In this document: positions 1-5,840 of the stretch, piece by piece | Numbering within the stretch: position 1 is the first letter of the stretch | Layout: every line of letters starts with the position of its first letter | NCBI GenBank assembly: GCA_964627125.1 | Contig: CAZVJQ010000033.1 | Location: forward strand, 1-14,067 | Source of the DNA: Fastidiosipila sp964627125 | Lineage (GTDB): Bacteria; Bacillota; Clostridia; Saccharofermentanales; Fastidiosipilaceae | Direction of reading: 5' to 3' | DNA length: 14,067 bases | Translations under genes and position numbers: made by a program | Notes under the pieces: generated by a model | Told to the model about the DNA's origin: nothing | What the model saw: only the letters and a program-made list of their open reading frames with translations | The model's database searches: none

Positions 1-25
1 TTAGCATTTATTTTATATAAAAACG

Positions 26-56
26 AAGGCGATTAGTTTAACTAGTCGCCTTATTA
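26..56 (+). terminator. Terminator of the gene upstream of the window
   Basis: An 11-bp stem (26-36 with 42-52, one G-T wobble) closes a 5-nt loop and is followed by a short T-rich run. It has the form of an intrinsic terminator and presumably ends a gene lying left of the window. Its stem and the AT-rich bases before it closely resemble the terminator at 1637-1666. Confidence 0.7.
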
Positions 57-87
57 AATTATGTTTTCCCAACATGAATAATTACTA

Positions 88-182
88 GGCGGTGCAAGTC
101 CGTTGCAAGCTTTTGTATAAGGAAGTATTAGCTAAAGGCAAGAGTGTCTATCGTTAGGTAGAATTTAAACCAAGTCGTTTAG
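88..182 (+). mobile_element. Degenerate group II intron fragment (domain I-like)
   Basis: This noncoding stretch reads like the domain I region of bacterial group II introns. It contains GGTGCAAGTCC (91-101), then AGCTAAAGGCAAG (130-142), then GTGTC and a 6-bp hairpin (147-152 with 157-162) leading into GGTAGAATTTAAA. From memory, related clostridial introns carry a similar order of segments: GTGCAAGTCC, TAGC-AAAGGCAAGGGTGTCC, a GNRA-capped hairpin, then GGTGGAATCTGAAG. Here the tetraloop is GTTA, which breaks the GNRA rule, and the later text has diverged. No reverse transcriptase or maturase gene and no domain V/VI hairpin are present, so only a dead remnant can be claimed. The ends are approximate. 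A conserved ncRNA of another kind is the main alternative. Confidence 0.5.
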
Positions 183-221
183 CAATTCAGTCGTTAATTG
201 ATGTATATCGGTTGTCGTACT

Positions 222-252
222 TTGTATTTTTGAGAAAGAATAATGATATAAT
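222..252 (+). promoter_or_regulatory. Probable promoter of the DUF4230 pair
   Basis: A perfect TATAAT lies at 247-252. The best upstream hexamer is TTGTAT at 222-227 with a long 19-bp spacer, so the -35 element is weak or uncertain. The predicted transcription start near 259 falls on the left arm of the dyad at 256-287. Confidence 0.5.
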
Positions 253-255
253 TTA

Positions 256-287
256 AGGAATAGAAATTCGCGTAATTTACAATTCCT
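256..287 (+). promoter_or_regulatory. Dyad between the -10 box and the RBS of the first DUF4230 gene
   Basis: Two nested inverted repeats pair AGGAAT (256-261) with ATTCCT (282-287) and AAATT (264-268) with AATTT (274-278). The element begins about at the expected transcription start, so it could be a 5' mRNA stem-loop or an operator. There is no U-tract, so it is not a terminator. Function is inferred only from position. Confidence 0.35.
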
Positions 288-329
288 ATTGTGAGAAATT
301 GGGGCAATCCCGCAAAGGAGAATAAGCGT

Positions 330-935
330 GTGGAAAACTCAACTAAGAAAAATATAAATTGGAAACTTGTGATTATTGGGGTTGTAGTAATAGTGATTAT
401 AGTAGTCATATTCATATTTCAACAGGTAAGAAAGACACCTTCAGATAATGTGGAAGTAATTACTGTATCCACTTTGGAGAAGATTATTAATGTTAGTGAG
501 CTATCTACATTTACTGCTGTTTATAATGGCATCGCAGAAGTAGAGAACGAAAAGAAACCGGAAGAGATTGATTACTATGTTTCCTACGAAGCGAAGGTGA
601 ACGCAGGTATTGATTTTGAAAAAATTCTTATCGAAATTGATAATGAGACTAAAGAAATCATAATAACAACTCCTAACGTTTATATTACCGATGTAAATGT
701 TGATATATCTTCATTGGATTTCATATTCTACAATGATAAAGCCAATACATCTACAGTAACTCAACAAGCATTTAAGGCATGTGAGGAAGATGTTAATAAA
801 GAGAGTGAACAGCAAACAGCCATCTTTGATCTGGCCCAGCAAAATGCCATAAATATCTTGACTGCTTTGACACAACCTATAGTAGAGCAGTTGGATGCCG
901 ATTACACTCTTGTAGTAGAGCAAGGAGGAGTGTAA
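330..935 (+). CDS. Membrane-anchored DUF4230 protein
   Basis: A 201-residue protein of the DUF4230 family, whose function is unknown. I chose the GTG at 330 because AAAGGAG at 314-320 lies 9 nt before it. The frame stays open back to another GTG at 291, but no ribosome site precedes that one. Residues 1-11 are short and basic, residues 12-30 form one strongly hydrophobic helix (many I and V), and the rest should lie outside the cytoplasm. The family core is visible around residues 83-94 as YYVSYEAKVNAG, followed by alternating strands (EKILIEI, KEIIITTP) and a C-terminal helical part rich in Q and A. The gene stops 2 nt before a second DUF4230 gene that has its own strong RBS inside this reading frame, so the two are co-transcribed and probably work together. 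Family assignment is fairly sure; the role is not known. Confidence 0.8.
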   Translation: MENSTKKNINWKLVIIGVVVIVIIVVIFIFQQVRKTPSDNVEVITVSTLEKIINVSELSTFTAVYNGIAEVENEKKPEEIDYYVSYEAKVNAGIDFEKILIEIDNETKEIIITTPNVYITDVNVDISSLDFIFYNDKANTSTVTQQAFKACEEDVNKESEQQTAIFDLAQQNAINILTALTQPIVEQLDADYTLVVEQGGV

Positions 936-937
936 AA

Positions 938-1582
938 ATGAAAAAATTCTTGAGCGTATTTTTAGCTGTAATATTCTCCGTAATGAGTGTATCTTGTGCT
1001 TCTCCTGCTGAAGAAACCCTGGATATTGAACCAGAAGTATCGCAAATGAAAAATATTTTCGAGCTGGCTGTTATGGAGAGCTACTATCATAATGTTGCTA
1101 AATATAAAGAAGAAAATGCTTCAGGCGCGCTATTTTGGACAAAAGATAAGCATTTCTGGGTAGAATATAGCGGTGTTGTAACACTCGGCGTGGATGTATC
1201 ATTAGTGAACATAGATATTAATGACACACAGATTAATATTACAATCCCACCTGCAGAAGTTCTTGGTACTAAAGTAGATTCCGCATCATTGACAGAGGAT
1301 TCGTTTATTGTAGCGAAAGATTCTGCCAAAATTGATGCAGCAGACGAAATTAGGGCATTTAGTGAAGCACAAAGCCAACTCCAAGAAAATACTGCTAATG
1401 ATACGGTTTTATTAGCGAGTGCTCAACAGCGAGCACAAGAGTTGTTAGAAGACTACATTACTAACATTGGTAATGCTGTCGGCGTAGAATATAAAATAAA
1501 CTGGATTTATATAGATGCAAATGGTGATTCACAAGAAACTGCTCCTATCGAATCTTCGACAACTGTGACCAGTTCTGAATAA
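938..1582 (+). CDS. DUF4230 family probable lipoprotein
   Basis: A 214-residue DUF4230 paralogue of the preceding gene. AAGGAGG at 922-928 sits 9 nt before the ATG. The N-terminus is a classic export signal (MKK, then a hydrophobic stretch to residue 18) ending in SVSC with Cys20. This is an imperfect lipobox, because position -3 is Ser rather than Leu/Val, so lipidation is probable but not certain. The DUF4230 core is recognisable as FWVEYSGVVTLGVDVS followed by INITIPPAEVLGTKVD, with a helical A/Q/E-rich segment before a C-terminal strand region (VEYKINWIYID). Against its neighbour it has swapped the membrane helix for a lipoprotein-type signal, and overall identity outside the core is low, so the duplication is old. 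The last 15 residues are Ser/Thr-rich and likely disordered. Transcription ends at the hairpin 1637-1660. Confidence 0.8.
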   Translation: MKKFLSVFLAVIFSVMSVSCASPAEETLDIEPEVSQMKNIFELAVMESYYHNVAKYKEENASGALFWTKDKHFWVEYSGVVTLGVDVSLVNIDINDTQINITIPPAEVLGTKVDSASLTEDSFIVAKDSAKIDAADEIRAFSEAQSQLQENTANDTVLLASAQQRAQELLEDYITNIGNAVGVEYKINWIYIDANGDSQETAPIESSTTVTSSE

Positions 1583-1636
1583 TATGCCAGTTATGCAAAT
1601 ATTTAGTGTCTATTTACTTGATTTTTATATACAAAC

Positions 1637-1666
1637 AGGCGATTAGTTTTCTAATCGCCTATTTTA
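1637..1666 (+). terminator. Terminator after the DUF4230 pair
   Basis: A perfect 10-bp stem (1637-1646 with 1651-1660) with a TTTT loop is followed by ATTTTATT. It lies between two convergent genes. The T-rich side favours the plus-strand genes, but the hairpin may also serve the minus-strand oxidoreductase ending at 1676. Confidence 0.85.
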
Positions 1667-1675
1667 TTGGGGAAA

Positions 1676-3163
1676 CTAATTGTTCTTTAGCTCTAAGAAA
1701 ACATTATCCATAAATAGTTCAGCGCTCTGTTTACTGGCAGACATAATTGTATCGATCGCATTATGTCTATAGTGAGTCGTAGCTACCCAAGCACCAATCA
1801 TAAATAAATTTTGCATCTCGCCATAACGAGGATTCAATAAGCTTAACTCAGGCCATTTTGCTTGAACATAATTACCTTCATGGTCTGGCATAATGAGTTT
1901 TCTATTATATAAATTCTTCATTAGTTTTGAATATGAAAATGCACTCTCAATTGTTTTATTAAATCCAGTGGCATTAATAACTTTATCGAAATGAAGTTTT
2001 TTAGCATCGGCTATTTTTGCAGTGAAGCCACCATCTGGGTCAATTTCTATAGTTTCTAATCCATAGATTACTTCGATTTTTTCATTGTCAGCGGATTCTA
2101 AGATTTTTCCAGTGCTCTCATAAGGAGGAGGTCCAGAAAATTGTTCAATTATATCGTCGTAGAGTTTAAATAGTCTCTGCCTATCTAGTTCAGGGAGAAG
2201 ATTATACAGATCAATAATGTTTCTATCTAAATCATCTAAGTAGCTTTGGATAAAAGCTAAATCCTGTGGCTCCTCTTGATAAACTCTTCTTTGGGTGTCT
2301 ATAGACTTGTCTTTTGCCCAAGAGTAGAACTCTCTAAAATTGAACCCATAAGATTTGAAGTCTTCATTCATTTTTTCAAGAATTATTTTTAATGGAATTA
2401 ATCCACCAAGTTTTTTCTTAGTTTCTATGACCCAATCCTTGTCGAAAGATGATGTGTATTCTTTATCAGGATATACTTCAGATAATTTAAATGCTCTATT
2501 TCTTACTAGAAAAGATAAAGGATTTTTAAAATTAAATTTTCCCAGCAAATAATGGTGAGCATCTATTGCGACTGATGCAGAACCGACAATTGCGATTTTG
2601 TCATCCTCAGAGAAATGACTTAGTTTTTCATTTATTGGATAAATAGAATTAATATAATCATCACTAGATTTTAGATTATATGGGTCTTGGTAATCTTGAT
2701 GACCGATTGCCAAAAAGACAGCTGAAAATTCTTCTTCTAATTCTTCGTACTCAGTTTTTATTTTAAACGTTGGCGTACCATTTTCTATTGGAATTATGTC
2801 TTCAACATTTGCATGAATAATTTCAACTTGAGGGTGTTCGTATTGTGGGCTGAAATATTCATTGATATAATCACCATATATAACTCTAGAAATCATACCA
2901 TCTTTAATATCATATTCAGGATCATGATTCTCTCGATACCAGTTAATAAAGTGATCGTCGGACTCGAAAACTACAGAGACCTGATCTGCTCTTGTATTTA
3001 ATTTTTTGAGCAATGTATCTTCTTGGTAGGCAAGACCAACACCAAGTTTTTCACTCTTCTCGAATATAAAAATTCTATCCTCTGAACTAAAATTTTTATG
3101 GTCTAAAAGAGTTCTTAAAATTACTGAACCAGATAGACCTACCCCTACTATCGCTATATTCAT
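1676..3163 (-). CDS. FAD/NAD(P)-binding oxidoreductase (COG4529-like)
   Basis: A 495-residue flavoprotein-like enzyme with two nucleotide-binding folds. The N-terminal dinucleotide motif is GVGLSG at residues 7-12, with Glu35 at the end of the second strand (FIFE) placed to bind the adenosine ribose of FAD. It is followed by GVGLAY and LNTRADQVSV, a pattern typical of the NAD_binding_9 (PF13454) group. A second Rossmann strand (KIAIVGSASVAID) lies mid-protein, but its glycine pattern is GSASVA, so the usual second Gly is Ala. The ATG-type flavin motif INATGFN is present in the C-terminal third, and the protein ends in GAWVATTHYRHNAIDTIM. No membrane segment or signal is seen, so it is cytoplasmic. 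The start is the ATG at 3163, preceded only by a weak AAGTGA-like site. It lies 45 nt after galT on the same strand with no hairpin between, so it is probably co-transcribed. The substrate is unknown and I see no reason to link it to galactose chemistry. Confidence 0.75.
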   Translation of the reverse strand: MNIAIVGVGLSGSVILRTLLDHKNFSSEDRIFIFEKSEKLGVGLAYQEDTLLKKLNTRADQVSVVFESDDHFINWYRENHDPEYDIKDGMISRVIYGDYINEYFSPQYEHPQVEIIHANVEDIIPIENGTPTFKIKTEYEELEEEFSAVFLAIGHQDYQDPYNLKSSDDYINSIYPINEKLSHFSEDDKIAIVGSASVAIDAHHYLLGKFNFKNPLSFLVRNRAFKLSEVYPDKEYTSSFDKDWVIETKKKLGGLIPLKIILEKMNEDFKSYGFNFREFYSWAKDKSIDTQRRVYQEEPQDLAFIQSYLDDLDRNIIDLYNLLPELDRQRLFKLYDDIIEQFSGPPPYESTGKILESADNEKIEVIYGLETIEIDPDGGFTAKIADAKKLHFDKVINATGFNKTIESAFSYSKLMKNLYNRKLIMPDHEGNYVQAKWPELSLLNPRYGEMQNLFMIGAWVATTHYRHNAIDTIMSASKQSAELFMDNVFLELKNN

Positions 3164-3208
3164 ACAAATAGTTCACTTTCGAATATAAAATTTTCTTGCC
3201 TTTAAGAT

Positions 3209-4192
3209 TTATGAGTTTTTAAATTTACTCCATGCATCACGTAATTCTGCTGCACATTCTTCTGGAATTCTAGGGTTTGTTCTCGCCCAGGCTGCAGTTT
3301 CAGATGAAGCATTCCATTTGATTGAATTCTCACCTCTTAATGGTGGGAAGAATTTAATATTAAATGGGTAATAGTCCTTACTATTTGCATATTCTGGACT
3401 ATTAATTGGGTTTTGATAAATCCCCATCATATAAGGGAAGTTTCTGTTGAATAGAGTATCATATGCACCTTGTAAATCATGTAATAAACTAGCAAGAGCT
3501 GATATTAATTCATCATCAAAATCTGTGAAGTTTTCGACATCATTTCTCTTAGGTACAACATAAACCATATATGGCCAGTCTGTATAGAAAGGAACGAATA
3601 CTACAAAATGCTCATCTTCGTAAACAACTCTTTCGCCATACGCTAATTCTTCATCTCTTAGTTTATGTAATAAACCTATGCCATTTTCTTCGTAATATTT
3701 CTTAGAATTATCTAACTCTAATTTTAATCGTAGCGGCATAAATCCATATGCATATAATTGTCCATGCGGGTGTGGTTGTGTGGTACCAACTTCTTCACCT
3801 CTATTTTCAAAAGTTAAAATGTATTTTATTTTCTCGTCTTGAGTAGAAATCTCTTCGAAACGATTTTGCCAAAGCCTGACAAGTTTTTCTAAATGTTCTT
3901 GTGATAAATCTTTTAAACTTGCTTCATGCTGATCAGAATATAAAATAACTTCACATTGACCATAACTTGGAGCTGTCTTGAAGAATTCTGTAGCCACCGG
4001 ATCTGGCTCGCCAGGAGTCGTAGACATGGAAGGCCAGTCATTATCGTATTTTAAGACGTCATATTCATCAGGTACTTGTCCTGAACCAGGACAGAATGCG
4101 CAAAAACCTTTTGGCATATCTGGGCGCTTATTTCTCTTACCATTTACAATTGTCCAATCATCTAATAAAGGATTAAATCTAAATTCAGCCAT
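3209..4192 (-). CDS. galT: Galactose-1-phosphate uridylyltransferase (type 1)
   Basis: GalT exchanges UMP between UDP-glucose and galactose 1-phosphate, giving UDP-galactose and glucose 1-phosphate (Leloir pathway, cytoplasm). The 327-residue length fits the HIT-superfamily type 1 enzyme. The catalytic motif HPHGQ is at residues 141-145, so by comparison with E. coli GalT the uridylylated nucleophile is His143 and Gln145 is the assisting residue. Candidate zinc ligands are Cys31 and Cys34 (FCAFCPG), His89 (SDQHE) and His141, matching the Cys-Cys-His-His set of the family. The C-terminal half begins near FVPFYTDWPYMVYVVPKR and supplies the second HIT-like repeat. AGGAG (4199-4203) lies 6 nt before the ATG. 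No galK or galE is in the window, so the rest of the pathway must lie elsewhere. An oxidoreductase gene follows in the same apparent transcript. Confidence 0.95.
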   Translation of the reverse strand: MAEFRFNPLLDDWTIVNGKRNKRPDMPKGFCAFCPGSGQVPDEYDVLKYDNDWPSMSTTPGEPDPVATEFFKTAPSYGQCEVILYSDQHEASLKDLSQEHLEKLVRLWQNRFEEISTQDEKIKYILTFENRGEEVGTTQPHPHGQLYAYGFMPLRLKLELDNSKKYYEENGIGLLHKLRDEELAYGERVVYEDEHFVVFVPFYTDWPYMVYVVPKRNDVENFTDFDDELISALASLLHDLQGAYDTLFNRNFPYMMGIYQNPINSPEYANSKDYYPFNIKFFPPLRGENSIKWNASSETAAWARTNPRIPEECAAELRDAWSKFKNS

Positions 4193-4243
4193 TTTTATCT
4201 CCTAATTTTATTTGAAAAATAATTTATCATTATCTTAATAAGT

Positions 4244-4249
4244 ATTATA
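4244..4249 (-). promoter_or_regulatory. -10 box for galT (minus strand)
   Basis: Read on the minus strand this is a perfect TATAAT preceded by TTTA, 52 nt upstream of the galT start. No good -35 hexamer is visible at 16-18 bp, so the promoter may be weak or need an activator. Confidence 0.45.
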
Positions 4250-4376
4250 TAAACCAACCATTATTTTAACATTTTAGAAGTATAAATTTTTTGCTAATTA
4301 ATGCTATTTTAAGGGGCAAAGCAGTATCTTTCCTTGGTCAAGTACATTTGTTAATGAAATTAATTGCTGTTCATAC

Positions 4377-4382
4377 TATACT
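4377..4382 (+). promoter_or_regulatory. Possible -10 box for the 97-residue membrane protein
   Basis: TATACT lies 24 nt before the ATG at 4407, which would leave a short leader carrying just the RBS. There is no convincing -35 element (TTGTTA at 4348 is too far), so this is a weak call. Confidence 0.3.
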
Positions 4383-4406
4383 GAGTCAGATGAAAGGAAG
4401 GTAAAT

Positions 4407-4700
4407 ATGGAAAATAGAACGAAGAAAACTACAAATTTCCCGCTTACTATTGGTGTGTTATTGATATTGCTAGTTGAATTATCAAATAGATATTTTACAC
4501 CAGTGCCGAGAGCATTGAGACTTTCAATATTAGTAATCTCTGTTGCCTTGATGATCGTGGGAATAGTTATGGACAACTTTAAATTCTTAGCTATGCGTCA
4601 TGAGATGAGAACACATAATGCTTCATTTGCTGAAGTTCGTGAAAATCGTCATCTTGAAGAGACTGCGAAGAACTTAGGACCTGAGGAAGAAAAAATTTAA
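4407..4700 (+). CDS. Small two-helix membrane protein, unrecognised
   Basis: A 97-residue protein I do not recognise. AAGGAAGG (4394-4401) sits 5 nt before the ATG, so translation is well supported. A polar basic N-terminus (ENRTKKTT) is followed by one hydrophobic helix at about residues 12-27, a short link with Arg and Pro (RYFTPVPRALR), and a second helix at about residues 38-55. The last 40 residues are charged and probably helical (RHEMRTH, EVRENRHLEETAKN), and by the positive-inside rule both ends should face the cytoplasm. There is no catalytic motif. It lies 72 nt before another small membrane protein on the same strand, though that gene has its own extended -10 box, so joint transcription is possible but not required. 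Confidence 0.7.
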   Translation: MENRTKKTTNFPLTIGVLLILLVELSNRYFTPVPRALRLSILVISVALMIVGIVMDNFKFLAMRHEMRTHNASFAEVRENRHLEETAKNLGPEEEKI

Positions 4701-4731
4701 CTTATTGTTAAGCTAGTGCTCATCTATCATC

Positions 4732-4740
4732 TGATATACT
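4732..4740 (+). promoter_or_regulatory. Extended -10 promoter of the 195-residue gene
   Basis: TGATATACT has the TGnTATACT form of an extended -10 element, which can work without a good -35 box; none is present at the proper distance. The predicted start near 4747 would give a leader of about 26 nt containing the GGGAG site at 4761-4765. Confidence 0.45.
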
Positions 4741-4772
4741 TAACCCATAAAATCTAAGTTGGGAGATAAGGT

Positions 4773-5360
4773 ATGAAAGAAAGAAGCATTAGTAATTTAA
4801 AATCTAAACTAGTTATTCTACTAACAGTAACATTACCAATCTTATTAACATCCTGTGTATCCGCAGAGCAATTTAGAGAATCTCGAAATAGCGGTTACAC
4901 CCTAGGAGATGCAATTGAAGGATCTTTCTATGGATTTATCATGTTCTTAGAAAGTATTTTAATTTGGGTAGTTATTATTCTGCCTTATGTACTTCTTTTC
5001 TTATTAATTTTCTTTATTATACGTTGGTTCTACAAGCGCTACTATAATTCAGAAACTTATAAGGCTAAAGAAGCTAAACGTGAAGAAAGAAGAATGGAAC
5101 AAGTTGCTAGGTATCAAGAGTACCAAAGAAATAGAGCTCAAGCTTTTGGTAGTCGCCAGCAAGCACAAGGTGTGAATATAGCTCAGCAAACACAAAATCC
5201 TGATCCATACACTAGGACGTATGCAAATACACGTCCGCAACCTGGTAATCCGCAGAGACCTGGCCCAAATGCTCCAAGGCAAAATGTCCAAGAGCAAAAT
5301 CATGGTCAGCAAGGAAACTATGGTAATCAGGGACAAGGTGGTCAACAAACTGATAGATAG
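4773..5360 (+). CDS. Membrane protein with lipobox and Q/N/G/P-rich tail
   Basis: A 195-residue envelope protein with no family I can name. GGGAG (4761-4765) precedes the ATG by 7 nt. Residues 11-27 form a signal helix ending in LTSC, a textbook lipobox with Cys28, so it may be processed to a lipoprotein. A second long hydrophobic segment follows at about residues 53-86, ending in RWFYKRYY, so the chain then re-enters the cytoplasm. Residues 92-125 are highly charged and probably helical (KAKEAKREERRMEQ). The last 70 residues are low-complexity, rich in Gln, Asn, Gly, Pro and Arg, and almost surely disordered. This tail resembles in composition the N-terminus of the SPFH protein encoded at 8110-9249. 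If lipidation does not occur, the first segment would be an ordinary membrane helix. Confidence 0.7.
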   Translation: MKERSISNLKSKLVILLTVTLPILLTSCVSAEQFRESRNSGYTLGDAIEGSFYGFIMFLESILIWVVIILPYVLLFLLIFFIIRWFYKRYYNSETYKAKEAKREERRMEQVARYQEYQRNRAQAFGSRQQAQGVNIAQQTQNPDPYTRTYANTRPQPGNPQRPGPNAPRQNVQEQNHGQQGNYGNQGQGGQQTDR

Positions 5361-5424
5361 AAATAACTGTAAAGATTAGATTAGTGATTTTTGAGTTCAG
5401 GTAAAAATTTATATAAATTGAAGG

Positions 5425-5457
5425 AAAGACTTAGTTTTGTAGACTGGGTCTTTTTTT
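5425..5457 (+). terminator. Terminator after the 195-residue gene
   Basis: An 11-bp stem (5425-5435 with 5443-5453, two G-T wobbles) with a 7-nt loop runs directly into a T-tract to 5457. It is a strong intrinsic terminator 65 nt after the stop codon. Confidence 0.85.
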
Positions 5458-5554
5458 CTTGCGAAAAAGTCGTTTAGCATAGTATTAAACTGTTAATAGA
5501 GATGATTTGATTTACGTACCGTATAACACATTCTTGCTATATTACATAAAGAAA

Positions 5555-5697
5555 TTGCTTCAAAATAGTGAATACATATATAAGCAATGAATATATTTTG
5601 GCAATGATTCCACATGTTTCTTTGAGTTAAACATAAGTAATATTCAAATAATTAAAGGGAGGGTTGTCAGTTCAAATACACTGACTTGCCCTCTTTT
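5555..5697 (+). ncRNA. Possible small RNA unit with its own terminator
   Basis: The 190 nt between the terminator at 5457 and the hairpin at 5659-5693 hold no reading frame with a ribosome site, yet end in a strong terminator-like hairpin. It has GAGGG paired with CCCTC, a TT/TTG internal loop, GTCAGT paired with ACTGAC, an 8-nt loop, then TTTT. A weak promoter-like pair, TTGCTT (5555-5560) and TATATA (5577-5582) with a 16-bp spacer, lies upstream, which would give a transcript of about 105 nt. It could instead be a leftover terminator of a lost gene. No known RNA family is recognised. Confidence 0.25.
5659..5697 (+). terminator. Orphan intrinsic terminator-like hairpin
   Basis: Stem GAGGG (5659-5663) with CCCTC (5689-5693), a small internal loop, then GTCAGT (5666-5671) with ACTGAC (5680-5685), followed by TTTT and an AT-rich run. 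No coding gene ends before it, since the nearest upstream gene is already terminated at 5457. Confidence 0.65.
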
Positions 5698-5747
5698 AAA
5701 TTTTCATGATGAATTTAAAATTGATGTAAATTCTGTAGGTTATGTTG

Positions 5748-5775
5748 TTGAATGAATTCTCATCTAACGTATAAT
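5748..5775 (+). promoter_or_regulatory. Pullulanase promoter
   Basis: TTGAAT (5748-5753) and TATAAT (5770-5775) are separated by 16 bp, the best sigma-A-type promoter in the window. The predicted start near 5782 gives a leader of about 59 nt. I find no clear catabolite (cre-type) site in it. Confidence 0.7.
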
Positions 5776-5840
5776 TAACGATGTGTCATTCATTTTGGCA
5801 GTTCAAATAGATAAACAAAAATAAATACAAGAGGTATTTT

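Noticed and set aside
291..329. Upstream GTG start giving 13 extra residues on the first DUF4230 protein.
   Set aside because: No RBS precedes it, while a strong AAAGGAG serves the GTG at 330.
5565..5636. A 24-codon minus-strand frame in the long intergenic region.
   Set aside because: No Shine-Dalgarno site, no similarity known, and length expected by chance.
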